Origin: Gimesia sp.
GTDB lineage: Bacteria; Planctomycetota; Planctomycetia; Planctomycetales; Planctomycetaceae
Direction of reading: 5' to 3'
DNA length: 64,000 nucleotides
NCBI RefSeq assembly: GCF_040219335.1
Contig: NZ_JAVJSQ010000031.1
Location: 496,001 to 560,000 of the forward strand
The notes under the pieces are model-generated. The model worked only from the letters and a program-made list of their open reading frames with translations, made no database searches and was not told where the DNA came from. Of the stretch, positions 7,917-16,988 are shown piece after piece (position 1 is the stretch's first letter; each line of letters opens with the position of its first letter). The translations under genes and the position numbers were made by a program.

Positions 7917-10190
7917 TTAATCGGTGGCACTGCCTGCTTCGACGGTGGAGTGTTCCTCTGTCAGGAATTCCATCTTGCCGCTTTTGACGTCGTACAGAGC
8001 ACCGACGACCATCACCTTGCCGGTCTGAACCAGATCCCTGATGACCTCGCTGCGAGCGGAGATCTCGTGCACGCTGCGATAAACGTTGCGGCGGGCGACT
8101 TCGTCGACGAACTGCTCCCGCTCTTCGGGGCTCATTTCATCCAGACGCTCACACGCTTCTTCATCGACGCAGGGGATGACCTCATGCACGATGGAATCCA
8201 GGTGCGCACAGCCGGTGACCTGGGTATGGTCGCTGTGATCGCACATCAGTTGTACGGTGGAAGCGACAGCGCCGCAGCGGGTATGCCCCAGTACCAGCAC
8301 CAGTTTGACTCCTTCAACCGAGACGCCATATTCGATACTGCCCAGGGATTTATTGCCGATCACATTACCGGCAACACGGACACTCAAAATGTCGCCGATG
8401 CCCAGATCGAGAACCAGTTCCGCGGGTACGCGCGAATCGATACAGCTCAAGACGACTGCCAGCGGGTGCTGTTCTCCTGCCGTCGCATTGACCTGGTGGC
8501 CGAGATCGCGGGAGAGCCGGTTCCCGGTGTGAAAACGTTCGTTACCATCCTGCAGAATCTTGAGCGCCTGCGCGGGAGTAATCTGATCTTTGAGATCACG
8601 GGTGGAATAGTCGGCGAACTGGATTTCGTTTTGCAGTTGATACTTGCGTTTGAAACCGCGCAGGCTGACTGAGATGCCGCGTGCGGGGCCGATTTTGGTT
8701 TTGAATTCCTGAATCAGACTCAGAATATCCGGGTCGATGTAATCGGTGTTGCTGGCGTCGATCAGCATATTAGTGCCGGGCTCTGCCTCATTAAAGATCT
8801 GGTCCAGAGCAGCCCGGTTCAGGAAGCTGACCTGGTTTGCCAGCTCGATATGCAGCACATCGCCGCCGGCATGTGTTTCGAGAATACGGCGGATGGGCTG
8901 ACGCAGGCTGCTGTTCAAAATGAAGAGCAGACTGACTCCCAGGCCGATCAGAATCCCGATCAGCAGGTCGGTAAAGACGATGGAGAGCAACGTAATAATA
9001 AAGGGGAGGAACTGATAGCGTCCCTCAGACCACATCTGTTTGAAGAGTGTGGGGCTGGCGAGTTTGAAACCGGTGACCAGCAGAATCGCCGCCAGGGCTG
9101 CCAGCGGAATCAGATTCATATACATGGGAATCAGCGCGACTGCGACCAGCAGCAGGACCCCGTGGAAAATACAGGAGATTTTGGTTTTGGCTCCCGCGTT
9201 GACGTTAACCGAACCACGGACGATCACGGAGGTAACCGGCAGACCACCAATCAGGCCGGAGACCATGTTGCCGACCCCCTGGGCTACCAGTTCGCGGCTC
9301 GGCGGGGAGTTGCGGTTTTCAGGATCCAGTTTGTCGACCGCTTCCAGATTGAGCAGCGTTTCCAGTGATGCCACGATGGCAATCGTCGCACCAGCCAGAT
9401 AGATGGCGGGATTCAGAAACTGCGAAAAGTCGGGGAAGGTCAGGAAGGTCAACAGATCTTTGGCCGACTCAGCGACAGGAATCTGCACCATGTGACTGGT
9501 TTCAATCGCCCAGGGGCCGCCGAGACGCTGGAACAGCAGATGCATGGACACGCCGAGCAGAACCACGATCAGCGGACCGGGGATCACCGAGTTCTTCAAC
9601 ATCTTGACGCGTCCCCAGACGACGAGTAGCAGAATTGAGGTCAAACCGACGGCAGCGGCTCCGTAATGGAAGTCTCCTTCGAAGACGGTCAGCAATTCGG
9701 AAAAGGTGTTCTGTTTATCCGGCTGGGTGAAGGACATCTCCCCTTCCGGGTCGGTATCATGGCCGACGACGTGCGGAATCTGCTTCAGGATCAGAATCAC
9801 GCCGATGGCGGCCAGCAGGCCTTTAATCACACTGGAAGGGAAAAACGCCGAGAGTGAACCGGCACGTACCACTCCCAGAATGATCTGAATCACGCCGCCG
9901 ACCATGACGGCCAGCAGGAATGCCTCGAACGATCCCAAGGTGGCAATCTGGGCAACAACGATGGCTGTCAAACCGGCAGCAGGTCCACTGACGCTGGTAC
10001 TCGATCCACTGATGGATCCTACGACCAGACCGCCGACAATTCCGGCCAGCAGTCCTGAGAAGAGGGGGGCTCCGGATGCCAGGGCGATCCCCAGGCAGAG
10101 CGGCAGAGCCACCAGAAACACAACGAGACCTGACGTCAGGTCACGGGGTAAATACGAAAGCGGATACCCAGCGGCGCGCGCATCATTCAT
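7917..10190 (-). CDS. SulP-family anion transporter fused to a beta-carbonic anhydrase
   Basis: The ATG at 10190 gives 757 residues; a GTG at 10289 would add 33 residues that look unlike a SulP start, so the shorter form is preferred. Residues of about 1-400 form the SulP membrane domain (LPRDLTSGLVVFLVALPLCLGIALASGAP, then GLTAIVVAQI and EALLNLEAVDKLD-like loops). A STAS-like segment with LIDASNTDYIDPDIL follows. The C-terminal 200 residues are a beta-class carbonic anhydrase with zinc ligands Cys583, His636 and Cys639 and the Asp585/Arg587 pair. Such fusions are thought to import bicarbonate (or sulfate) and interconvert it with CO2 at the inner membrane face. All catalytic residues appear present. 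Confidence 0.93.
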   Translation of the reverse strand: MNDARAAGYPLSYLPRDLTSGLVVFLVALPLCLGIALASGAPLFSGLLAGIVGGLVVGSISGSSTSVSGPAAGLTAIVVAQIATLGSFEAFLLAVMVGGVIQIILGVVRAGSLSAFFPSSVIKGLLAAIGVILILKQIPHVVGHDTDPEGEMSFTQPDKQNTFSELLTVFEGDFHYGAAAVGLTSILLLVVWGRVKMLKNSVIPGPLIVVLLGVSMHLLFQRLGGPWAIETSHMVQIPVAESAKDLLTFLTFPDFSQFLNPAIYLAGATIAIVASLETLLNLEAVDKLDPENRNSPPSRELVAQGVGNMVSGLIGGLPVTSVIVRGSVNVNAGAKTKISCIFHGVLLLVAVALIPMYMNLIPLAALAAILLVTGFKLASPTLFKQMWSEGRYQFLPFIITLLSIVFTDLLIGILIGLGVSLLFILNSSLRQPIRRILETHAGGDVLHIELANQVSFLNRAALDQIFNEAEPGTNMLIDASNTDYIDPDILSLIQEFKTKIGPARGISVSLRGFKRKYQLQNEIQFADYSTRDLKDQITPAQALKILQDGNERFHTGNRLSRDLGHQVNATAGEQHPLAVVLSCIDSRVPAELVLDLGIGDILSVRVAGNVIGNKSLGSIEYGVSVEGVKLVLVLGHTRCGAVASTVQLMCDHSDHTQVTGCAHLDSIVHEVIPCVDEEACERLDEMSPEEREQFVDEVARRNVYRSVHEISARSEVIRDLVQTGKVMVVGALYDVKSGKMEFLTEEHSTVEAGSATD

Positions 10191-10625
10191 GGCAGTCAAC
10201 TCAAACTCAAAAACTCGGTTGGCGGGTAATCTGTGGAAGCGGCCCCGTGCTCCCGGCTTCTGAGAGCCAGGTGACAGACAACTTTCCACAGCGATGCTTG
10301 AGAACGAGTTCTAAAAGCATCTGACCGGGCTCGGAAGAGCGGCGGTCATGGGGTTTATTATATGATCCAAACTCGTTTTACAATCGGAATTTAGCTTTTT
10401 CTCAGAATTTGAATTGCAGAACATTTTTGCCACTTTAAATCTGAGCTCTTTGTCTATAACTATACAGATTTCGGAGGCTGCTGCCTGAGAGATCCAAGAG
10501 TTTTATTCGAGGTGTATAAATTCACGCTAAACCATTCCCTGATATAATCTTACAACACATTTACACAATATAGCACCTGTTCTCTCTCAGTTTTCATTTC
10601 GGTTCCCTGCAGGAAAGTGTCGCCC
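10191..10625. other. Divergent promoter region
   Basis: About 435 bases between the SulP-carbonic anhydrase gene (minus) and the PQQ-like gene (plus). The centre (10360-10600) is rich in A+T and must carry both promoters. No open frame with a ribosome site and no clear operator was found. Confidence 0.45.
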
Positions 10626-11879
10626 ATGCATCAATTCAAACTGATATCACTGTCGCTTGTGTTTATGATTTTATGTACGGCGAGTGCCTCCAGTGCGGAT
10701 CAGACACTACCTGATCAGAGCTGGTCTCAGTGGCGGGGCCCCCAGCGGGATGGCACGCTTCCCGGAACGACTCTGCCTGATTCACTGAGCGAACAGAATC
10801 TGAAATTACGGTGGGAGCTACCTCTGAGTCCGGGGTATTCGGGACCGATTGTGACCGCGGACCGGGTGTTCGTGACGGAGACCGTCAATGAGGAGACCGA
10901 AGTCGTCCGGGCCCTGGATCGTCAGACCGGCAAGGAACTCTGGAAACAGTCCTGGCCCGGTGCGATCAGTGTTCCCTTTTTCGCGAAAGCGAATGGGGAC
11001 TGGATCCGCGCCACACCCGCTTTTGATGGAGAGCGACTGTATGTCGCCGGCATCCGGGATGTGCTGGTCTGCCTGGATGCGGCCAGTGGCAGCATTCTCT
11101 GGCGACTCGACTTTGTCGAGCAGCTCAAATCCTCGCTGCCCTCGTTTGGCTTTGCTTCGTCTCCCCTCGTGACCGATGAGGCGGTGTATGTGCAGGCCGG
11201 TGGCGGTTTCTGTAAGGTCAACAAGTTGACAGGGGAAGTCATCTGGCGCGTGCTGGAAGACGGAGGCGGCATGTTCGGCAGCGCATTCTCTTCTCCCTGC
11301 CTGGCGGAACTGGATGGCGTGCAGCAGATCCTGGTTCAGACCCGGACTACCCTGGCGGGTGTCGATCCGGAATCGGGCCAGGTGTTCTGGGAACAGAAGA
11401 TCCCCGCCTTTCGTGGCATGAATATTCTGACGCCGGCTGTTGTGAATAACACCGTCTTTACCAGCAGTTATGGCGGACGTTCGTTTCTGTTTAACATTAC
11501 CCGCAACGGCGGAAAGTGGCAGGTGAAAGAACTCTGGTCGAATGCGATTCAGGGTTATATGTCATCGCCGATCATCCTGGACGGGTACATTTACCTGCAT
11601 TTGAAAAATCAACGTTTTACCTGTCTCGATCTGAAAACAGGGAAAGCGGTCTGGACAACGGCCCCTTATGGCAAATACTGGAGCATGGTCACCGATGGTC
11701 AGAAGATTCTGGCGTTGGATCAGAAAGGGGAACTGCTGCTGATCAAAGCCAGCCCGAAGAAATTTGATCTGCTCGATCAGCGCAAAGTCGCCGATGACTC
11801 CTGGGCTTACCTGGCTGTCAGCGGGAAGGATATGTTTATCCGCGACCTGAAGCAGCTCTCTGTTTACCAGGCAGAGTAG
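10626..11879 (+). CDS. Exported PQQ-like beta-propeller protein
   Basis: ATG 10626 is preferred over the in-frame GTG 10617 because AGGAAA lies just before the GTG, at the right distance for the ATG, giving 417 residues. A signal peptide covers about residues 1-24. WSQWRGPQRDGTLPG is the usual opening of planctomycete outer-membrane PQQ-like proteins, and the repeated blades carry motifs such as ALDRQTGKELW, CLDAASGSILWRL, VNKLTGEVIWRV, VDPESGQVFWE and CLDLKTGKAVW. These are PQQ/WD40-like blades, but no dehydrogenase-type catalytic Asp or Cys pair was recognised. Probably a structural or binding periplasmic protein; function unknown. Confidence 0.85.
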   Translation: MHQFKLISLSLVFMILCTASASSADQTLPDQSWSQWRGPQRDGTLPGTTLPDSLSEQNLKLRWELPLSPGYSGPIVTADRVFVTETVNEETEVVRALDRQTGKELWKQSWPGAISVPFFAKANGDWIRATPAFDGERLYVAGIRDVLVCLDAASGSILWRLDFVEQLKSSLPSFGFASSPLVTDEAVYVQAGGGFCKVNKLTGEVIWRVLEDGGGMFGSAFSSPCLAELDGVQQILVQTRTTLAGVDPESGQVFWEQKIPAFRGMNILTPAVVNNTVFTSSYGGRSFLFNITRNGGKWQVKELWSNAIQGYMSSPIILDGYIYLHLKNQRFTCLDLKTGKAVWTTAPYGKYWSMVTDGQKILALDQKGELLLIKASPKKFDLLDQRKVADDSWAYLAVSGKDMFIRDLKQLSVYQAE

Positions 11880-11906
11880 GACAGTCTGAAGAACGAAGAG
11901 GTTAGC

Positions 11907-13400
11907 ATGAGCATTCCTGAAATTCGTATCCGCCAGTTGAATGAGGCTCCGCTGAAGGGCGATGAAGACTACGTTCTGTACTGGATGATCGCCAACCGCC
12001 GCACGCGTTTTAATTTCAGCCTCGAGCGGGCGGTCGAAGTGGCAAAAGGACTGGATAAACCGCTGGTCGTGTTTGAAGCCTTGCGCTGCGGTTATCGCTG
12101 GGCCAGCGACCGGATGCATCGTTTTGTCCTGCAGGGCATGGCGGATAACCGAGCGAACTTTGAAGAGACTGTGGCGACGTACTACTGTTATGTGGAACCC
12201 GAGGCAGGTCATGGATCCGGACTTTTGGAAGCACTGGCCGACAAAGCGTGCGCGATTGTTACTGATGATTTTCCCTGTTTCTTTCTGCCACGGATGCTGG
12301 ACCACGTGGCCCCGCGCCTGCCCGTCAGCCTGGAAGCCATCGATTCCAATGGACTGCTGCCCCTGCGAGCCGCCTCCCAGGTTTATCCCACGGCGTATGC
12401 ATTTCGTCGCTTCCTGCACAAGGAACTGCCGCCCCACCTGCTGGAGATGCCTAAGACCAATCCGCTGGCGCGCATCAAACTGCCCGAACTGAAATCGCTG
12501 CCTGATAAAATTCTCGACCGCTGGCCGATGGCGACCGATGAACTGCTGACCGCCACGCCTGAAGTGCTGGCGGACCTGCCCCTTGATCACAGTGTTGGAC
12601 CAGCATCCTTTGACGGCGGTGAAGAAGAAGCCCTGAAAGCGCTGCGGCGTTTCTTCGATACCCGCTTCGAACGCTACGCAGACGAACGAAACCTGCCTGA
12701 AGAAGAAGTCACCAGCGGGCTCTCCCCTTACCTGCACTTCGGTCACATCTCGGTTCACGATGTGTTTGATTCCATCGCCCGCCGGGAAGAGTGGTCGGTC
12801 GAAAAGGTGATGGACCAGAAACCGACCGGCAAACGCGCCGGGTGGTGGCAGATGAGTGAGACAGCGGAAAGTTTTCTGGACGAACTGATCACCTGGCGGG
12901 AACTGGGTTACAACATGTGCTGGCAGCGGGATGACTACGATCAGTACTCTTCCCTGCCCGACTGGGCGCAGACTACGCTCGACGAACACGCGTCCGATCC
13001 GCGCGAATATACTTACTCGCTGGAAGAGTTCGAACAGGCGAAAACACACGATCCCCTCTGGAACGCAGCCCAGACGCAACTGGTGACCGAAGGCCGTCTG
13101 CATAATTATATGCGGATGCTGTGGGGCAAGAAGATCCTGCACTGGTCGGACTCTCCGCAGGACGCGCTGGAGATCATGATCGAACTCAACAACAAGTATG
13201 CGGTCGACGGGCGGAATCCGAATTCGTATTCCGGCATTTTCTGGTGCCTGGGCCGATACGATCGTGCCTGGGGCCCCGAGCGGGAGATCTTTGGGAAGAT
13301 CCGCTACATGACCAGTCAGAACACGGCCCGCAAATTCAGCGTCGATGGCTACCTGGAACGCTACGGTAATCAAAAACGCCAGGGGGCGTTATTCGATTGA
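11907..13400 (+). CDS. phr: Class II CPD photolyase (deoxyribodipyrimidine photo-lyase)
   Basis: A 497-residue FAD-dependent enzyme that uses blue light to split cyclobutane pyrimidine dimers in DNA. The N-terminal DYVLYWMIANRRTRFNFSLERAV is typical of the class II branch rather than the E. coli PhrB class. The C-terminal FAD/DNA-binding part carries TSGLSPYLHFGHIS, ELITWRELGYNMCW and LHNYMRMLWGKKIL, followed by NNKYAVDGRNPNSYSGIFW, all conserved in this family. Length is normal. It starts 27 bases after the PQQ-like gene, with a GAAGAGG ribosome site. A downstream methyltransferase may be co-transcribed. Expected cytosolic DNA repair enzyme, consistent with a light-exposed marine habitat. 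Confidence 0.95.
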   Translation: MSIPEIRIRQLNEAPLKGDEDYVLYWMIANRRTRFNFSLERAVEVAKGLDKPLVVFEALRCGYRWASDRMHRFVLQGMADNRANFEETVATYYCYVEPEAGHGSGLLEALADKACAIVTDDFPCFFLPRMLDHVAPRLPVSLEAIDSNGLLPLRAASQVYPTAYAFRRFLHKELPPHLLEMPKTNPLARIKLPELKSLPDKILDRWPMATDELLTATPEVLADLPLDHSVGPASFDGGEEEALKALRRFFDTRFERYADERNLPEEEVTSGLSPYLHFGHISVHDVFDSIARREEWSVEKVMDQKPTGKRAGWWQMSETAESFLDELITWRELGYNMCWQRDDYDQYSSLPDWAQTTLDEHASDPREYTYSLEEFEQAKTHDPLWNAAQTQLVTEGRLHNYMRMLWGKKILHWSDSPQDALEIMIELNNKYAVDGRNPNSYSGIFWCLGRYDRAWGPEREIFGKIRYMTSQNTARKFSVDGYLERYGNQKRQGALFD

Positions 13401-13485
13401 AGTTTACGGCAGCTCTGCACTACACTGACTCCCTGTCAGCCTAATCAACAATGTTTGTCAGTGTGTATAACCAGGGAGCCCGGCG

Positions 13486-14265
13486 GTGGACAGAGACCTT
13501 TTTCAGGGAACGGTACCTTATTACGTGCGGTATCGCGTGCCCTACCCCGAGGAACTGCTTGCCCGAATCCGGGACCGGGCTGCGACTTCGGGATCAGGGC
13601 GTCTGTTGGACCTGGGTAGCGGCACCGGTGAGATCGCATTACGGCTGGCGCCTCACTTTCGCGAAGTGACAGCCGTCGAACCCGATCCTGCGATGCAGTC
13701 TGCGGGACTGACGAAGATGCGGGAGCAGCAGATCGAAAATGTCAGCTGGCGTTCCGAAACCGCGGAAGCCTTTTCTGCGGACGAGACAACATTTGAAATG
13801 GTGACGATCGGCGCTGCCTTCCACTGGATGGACCGCCGACTACTATCACGACGGATTCGAGGCTGGCTGCGTCCCGAACAGCCGCTGGTGATCCTGGGGT
13901 ATACGAGCATCTGGAGTGGGACTGCGGACTGGCTCCCACTGGTGCGGGAAGTTCTGCAGCGCTGCCTGGGAGAAAAACGGCGTGCAGGTTCGGGCAATTA
14001 TCCCGAACTGTCCCAGCCTCATGAGGAGATCCTGCTGGAAGCGGGTTACCAGATCGAGGAACTCGAGACCCGGATCACACAACAGTGGACGCTCGAGACA
14101 CTGATCGGCAATCTCTATTCGACGTCCTTCGCCTCCCCGGCCGTCCTGGGAGAAAAGCAGAGTTCCTTCGAAGCCGACCTGAGGCAGACACTACTCGACT
14201 TTGATTCCCGCGGCGTGTATTCCGAAGAGATAACTTTCTACGCCCTGCTGGCGTGGCCGGAGTAG
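13486..14265 (+). CDS. Class I SAM-dependent methyltransferase (type 11)
   Basis: A 259-residue protein from a GTG start with GGAG 8 bases upstream. RLLDLGSGTGEIALRL (about 39-54) is SAM-binding motif I, VTAVEPDPAMQS carries the acidic residue that binds the ribose, and TIGAAFHWMD is the post-II motif seen in the methyltransferase type 11 group. The substrate is unknown. It ends 3 bases from the converging gene at 14269, so transcripts run into each other or overlap. Confidence 0.85.
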   Translation: MDRDLFQGTVPYYVRYRVPYPEELLARIRDRAATSGSGRLLDLGSGTGEIALRLAPHFREVTAVEPDPAMQSAGLTKMREQQIENVSWRSETAEAFSADETTFEMVTIGAAFHWMDRRLLSRRIRGWLRPEQPLVILGYTSIWSGTADWLPLVREVLQRCLGEKRRAGSGNYPELSQPHEEILLEAGYQIEELETRITQQWTLETLIGNLYSTSFASPAVLGEKQSSFEADLRQTLLDFDSRGVYSEEITFYALLAWPE

Positions 14266-14268
14266 TGC

Positions 14269-14733
14269 TTACCGCTGGCGAAAGCCGTGATAGAGGTTGA
14301 GCAGACGAAATTCTTCCTGTTGCCTGATTCGAGCGGCTGTCAGTTCTTCGGCCTTGGAGAGCAGGAGTGCTCCGCCTGTTTCAAGGATGTGGCGCGGATT
14401 CTGCTTTTGTTGTCCGGCCATCGCCTGTGCGGCTCTTTCCATTACCAGTTGATGGTCCCACTCGCGCAATAACCCGTAATACTCGTCTGAATTTGAAGAC
14501 GGATCTAAGGGAAGAAACGGGGCGGCCTGAGTGTGAAAGTAAAGGTGGTTTGTCTGTGCCTGTTTCGAAGCTGTCTTTTCCGGTTCCCAAACGGAGACCA
14601 GCGGCTCGACTAAAGCAGCGGGAGTGGCAAGCTCGATGGTTCGGAGTTCGTAAATACTTCCCTGCTTTTCGGTTGCAGAGACGAGAGAACAGGTCAGTCC
14701 CCAGATGACGACGGTGAATAACAGCTGACGCAT
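14269..14733 (-). CDS. Exported protein of unknown function
   Basis: ATG 14733 follows a GGGGG-containing ribosome site and starts a signal peptide (MRQLLFTVVIWGLTCSLVSA), giving 154 residues; the frame extends further upstream without a better start. The mature part has ELRTIELATPAALVEPLVSVWEPE and a Gln/Arg-rich C-terminal helix region. No family recognised. The position tail-to-tail with the methyltransferase gives no functional hint. Confidence 0.6.
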   Translation of the reverse strand: MRQLLFTVVIWGLTCSLVSATEKQGSIYELRTIELATPAALVEPLVSVWEPEKTASKQAQTNHLYFHTQAAPFLPLDPSSNSDEYYGLLREWDHQLVMERAAQAMAGQQKQNPRHILETGGALLLSKAEELTAARIRQQEEFRLLNLYHGFRQR

Positions 14734-14874
14734 GGCAGGCCCCCTTTCCGGCTCGATAAGTGAACGCGTTCCTTCAGCCGCGGTTCTTATCAGAACGAAG
14801 CCCATGTGTCGAGGCCTTTTGTCCAGTGCTGTTTGAGAGAAGATCTATTTTCACTCCTGCCCGCAGCGGATGTC

Positions 14875-15438
14875 TCATTCTGGTTGTGGGCCTGGTTGTG
14901 GGCTGCGCGACACCAGAAACATAATGAGCGCCAGGATGATTGACACCACCAGGATGACCAATCCGACGGTTCGGATTACCAGATATTCGCTTCGCTTGTC
15001 GCGGTTCGCCTCCTGCCGGGATTCCAGGGACTCAATTCTGCTTTGGATAGCCCAAAATTCATCGCCCACAGGACGTTTCCTACCGTGTTTGACGTAATAA
15101 TCGTAATTCTTGACTCTGAAATCTTTGACAGTCTCTTCCTTCTGAATTTCGAGAACGCCGTTCTGCCAGTTGCCACTAAACAGACTGTACTGGGCATAAC
15201 CTGCGACTCCGATGCCGATCATAAACAGACCGATGATGAGCGATACCAGCAGCATGCGGCGACTTTCGCGTTCGATCTGCTGAGACAGGTATGAGGCTTG
15301 TTCAGATTCTTCCGTCTCAAATATAGGGGTGGCGCTCTCTTCCGGATTCTGGCTCTGGACCTCAGGTTGCTGAAGTTCGCCCTCTTCAGTTCGAAGGGCT
15401 TCTCCCGAATCGCCTGATTCATCTTCTACCGAGTTCAT
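14875..15438 (-). CDS. Two-segment membrane protein with acidic N-terminus
   Basis: Start at ATG 15438 (GGGAG ribosome site about 10 bases upstream), 187 residues; the open frame continues to 15534 without support. The first 70 residues are acidic and Gln/Glu-rich and likely disordered. Membrane helices lie around MLLVSLIIGLFMIGIGVAGY and near the C-terminus (TVGLVILVVSIILALIMFLV), and between them a charged region (RIESLESRQEANRDKR) could form a coiled coil. No known family. Confidence 0.6.
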   Translation of the reverse strand: MNSVEDESGDSGEALRTEEGELQQPEVQSQNPEESATPIFETEESEQASYLSQQIERESRRMLLVSLIIGLFMIGIGVAGYAQYSLFSGNWQNGVLEIQKEETVKDFRVKNYDYYVKHGRKRPVGDEFWAIQSRIESLESRQEANRDKRSEYLVIRTVGLVILVVSIILALIMFLVSRSPQPGPQPE

Positions 15439-15611
15439 CGTATTTGATCTCCCTGGAAATGTGCAGCGCATCTGTTCTGTTGCAAGCCGGGGACGTGGCT
15501 TGGCCCCGATGAACACCAGTATAAAAATGCTCACGCGCGATCACAAGACTGCGACGATGTCGGAACATCGTGCAGACGTTTCAGAACCGGACAGAGGGAG
15601 ACTCACCCAGC

Positions 15612-16022
15612 TCAGTAAATGGGCCAGATGCCGGGGGTGGCGAGTTCGAGCACATGGTCGTCGGGATCGCGGAAGTAGAGGCTTTCGCCGCCGCGGGGCC
15701 AGCTCATGCGGCTGATAATTTCCACGCCTGCTGAGACGAGACGTTCTTCCCATTTGGCAAGGTCGTCCCGTTCGATGGCAAATGCGAAGTGGACCGGGCC
15801 ATCGCCGTCATGGGGTGGAATCACACCCCCTTCGAGATGGGCTGCGGTATGCGTGGCACCCCGTTTGAAGATCAGAAACACGCTGCGGTCGCCGGCGTTC
15901 ATGGCGCAGAACCGCTGGTCCTCCGCCATGATTTCGAATTCGAACAACTGCCGATAAAAGTCGACCGCGGTCTGCAGGTCATCTACGTAAATCGACGTCT
16001 CCAGTACGCCATGCACTTTCAC
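15612..16022 (-). CDS. VOC (glyoxalase/bleomycin-resistance) superfamily protein
   Basis: A 136-residue protein made of two beta-alpha-beta-beta-beta units: VHGVLETSIYVDDLQTAVDFYRQLFEFEI in the first and PVHFAFAIERDDLAKWEERLVSAGVEI with YFRDPDDHVLELATPG in the second. Candidate metal ligands are His4 or Glu8, His78 and Glu126. The members include glyoxalase I, dioxygenases and fosfomycin-resistance enzymes; the substrate cannot be assigned. It lies 14 bases downstream of the small regulator gene on the same strand. Confidence 0.85.
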   Translation of the reverse strand: MKVHGVLETSIYVDDLQTAVDFYRQLFEFEIMAEDQRFCAMNAGDRSVFLIFKRGATHTAAHLEGGVIPPHDGDGPVHFAFAIERDDLAKWEERLVSAGVEIISRMSWPRGGESLYFRDPDDHVLELATPGIWPIY

Positions 16023-16036
16023 TCTGGTCTCTCCTC

Positions 16037-16261
16037 TCAGGCTGCCTGACTCTGTGCTTCCGCTTCATAACGCAGGATATCACCGGGCTGACACTCCAAA
16101 TATTCACAGATCTTTTCCAGCGTCGCGAAGCGAATCCCTTTGACTTTCCCCGACTTGAGCAGCGAAAGATTCTGCTCGGTGATTCCCACGTGTTTTGCCA
16201 GATCGCGTGAGGTGACTTTGCGTCGGGCCAGCATGACATCCAGTGTTATACAAATTCGCAT
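16037..16261 (-). CDS. XRE/Cro-C1 family small HTH regulator (YozG-like)
   Basis: A 74-residue protein, nearly all of it one helix-turn-helix domain: VTSRDLAKHVGITEQNLSLL is the HTH and CEYLECQPGDILRYE the conserved C-terminal cap of the HTH_26/YozG type. AGGA 5 bases before the ATG is the ribosome site. It follows the DUF2975 gene by 79 bases. XRE-DUF2975 pairs are widespread, and the regulator probably controls the pair. The VOC gene follows 14 bases later and may be in the same transcript. Confidence 0.85.
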   Translation of the reverse strand: MRICITLDVMLARRKVTSRDLAKHVGITEQNLSLLKSGKVKGIRFATLEKICEYLECQPGDILRYEAEAQSQAA

Positions 16262-16340
16262 CGATTCCTGCTTCGCTCGCTAAAACTCGTGTTAAGCTCT
16301 GATTCTACTATAGCTGAATTCCCGGCGGGTCACCAGACGT

Positions 16341-16874
16341 CTAAATGATCTGGGCGTGTTCTTCCGCGATCAGGCTGGCCCGCTTTAACAGATTCGCCAG
16401 CAGAAAGATCAGTGCTCCGACTCCCGCCAGGATGAACTGATTCGAACCGATGCTGATCGCCAGCATTTTCTGTCCGGGCGGATTATGCATCGTCAATACC
16501 ACACTGAGCGCCGCTCCGCAGATGGGAGATAATAAAGCAGAGCCCATCAGCCCCAGGGCAAAACGTTTCAGCAGCCGACTGTTTTGTGTGCCCAGATAAT
16601 CTTCGGCACAACAGGCTTTGAGAAAACGGCGTAGCGAAATCAGCCCCCAGTACGTGGGTGCGATCAGCAGTGCTGAGAGTAAAACCATGCCCACTTTAGT
16701 TGATACCGGCAGCGGAAAGGGAATGGCCTGGACAGGAATTCTGCCATTCTGTTTCGCGATCAGGTCGGCACAAAACCAGACCCAGATTAAAAATGCGGGC
16801 ATCACCCAGAGGGATAGAGCACACAGATAATACAGAACACGGCAAATGACACTGGTACGATCTTTACGAGCCAT
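16341..16874 (-). CDS. DUF2975 membrane protein
   Basis: ATG 16874 with AGGA 9 bases upstream gives 177 residues; the frame also allows a TTG 18 bases earlier. Four hydrophobic segments are visible (ALSLWVMPAFLIWVWF; VGMVLLSALLIAPTYWGL; LGLMGSALLSPICGAALSVVL; FILAGVGALIFLLANLL), typical of DUF2975 four-helix inner-membrane proteins. The C-terminal motif LLKRASLIAEEHAQII is also usual. The adjacent HTH_26 regulator strengthens the call. The biological role of the pair is unknown. Confidence 0.8.
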   Translation of the reverse strand: MARKDRTSVICRVLYYLCALSLWVMPAFLIWVWFCADLIAKQNGRIPVQAIPFPLPVSTKVGMVLLSALLIAPTYWGLISLRRFLKACCAEDYLGTQNSRLLKRFALGLMGSALLSPICGAALSVVLTMHNPPGQKMLAISIGSNQFILAGVGALIFLLANLLKRASLIAEEHAQII

Positions 16875-16988
16875 CTCAGGAATCCTTTCCAAAGGGTTTG
16901 TTGTTGAACGGCGAATTTTTATCGTTTTACGATAAACAGCACAACCCCGGTTTTTGAGAATTCGGGATCGATTCCACTTCCCGCCGCT

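Noticed and set aside
7767..8672. 301-codon plus-strand frame opposite the carbonic anhydrase part of the SulP fusion
   Set aside because: Antisense shadow; the minus-strand protein has clear catalytic motifs throughout.
11562..13373. 603-codon open frame on the minus strand opposite the photolyase gene
   Set aside because: It is a complement of a well-conserved plus-strand gene, has no family motifs, and its composition is what codon bias of the sense gene produces.
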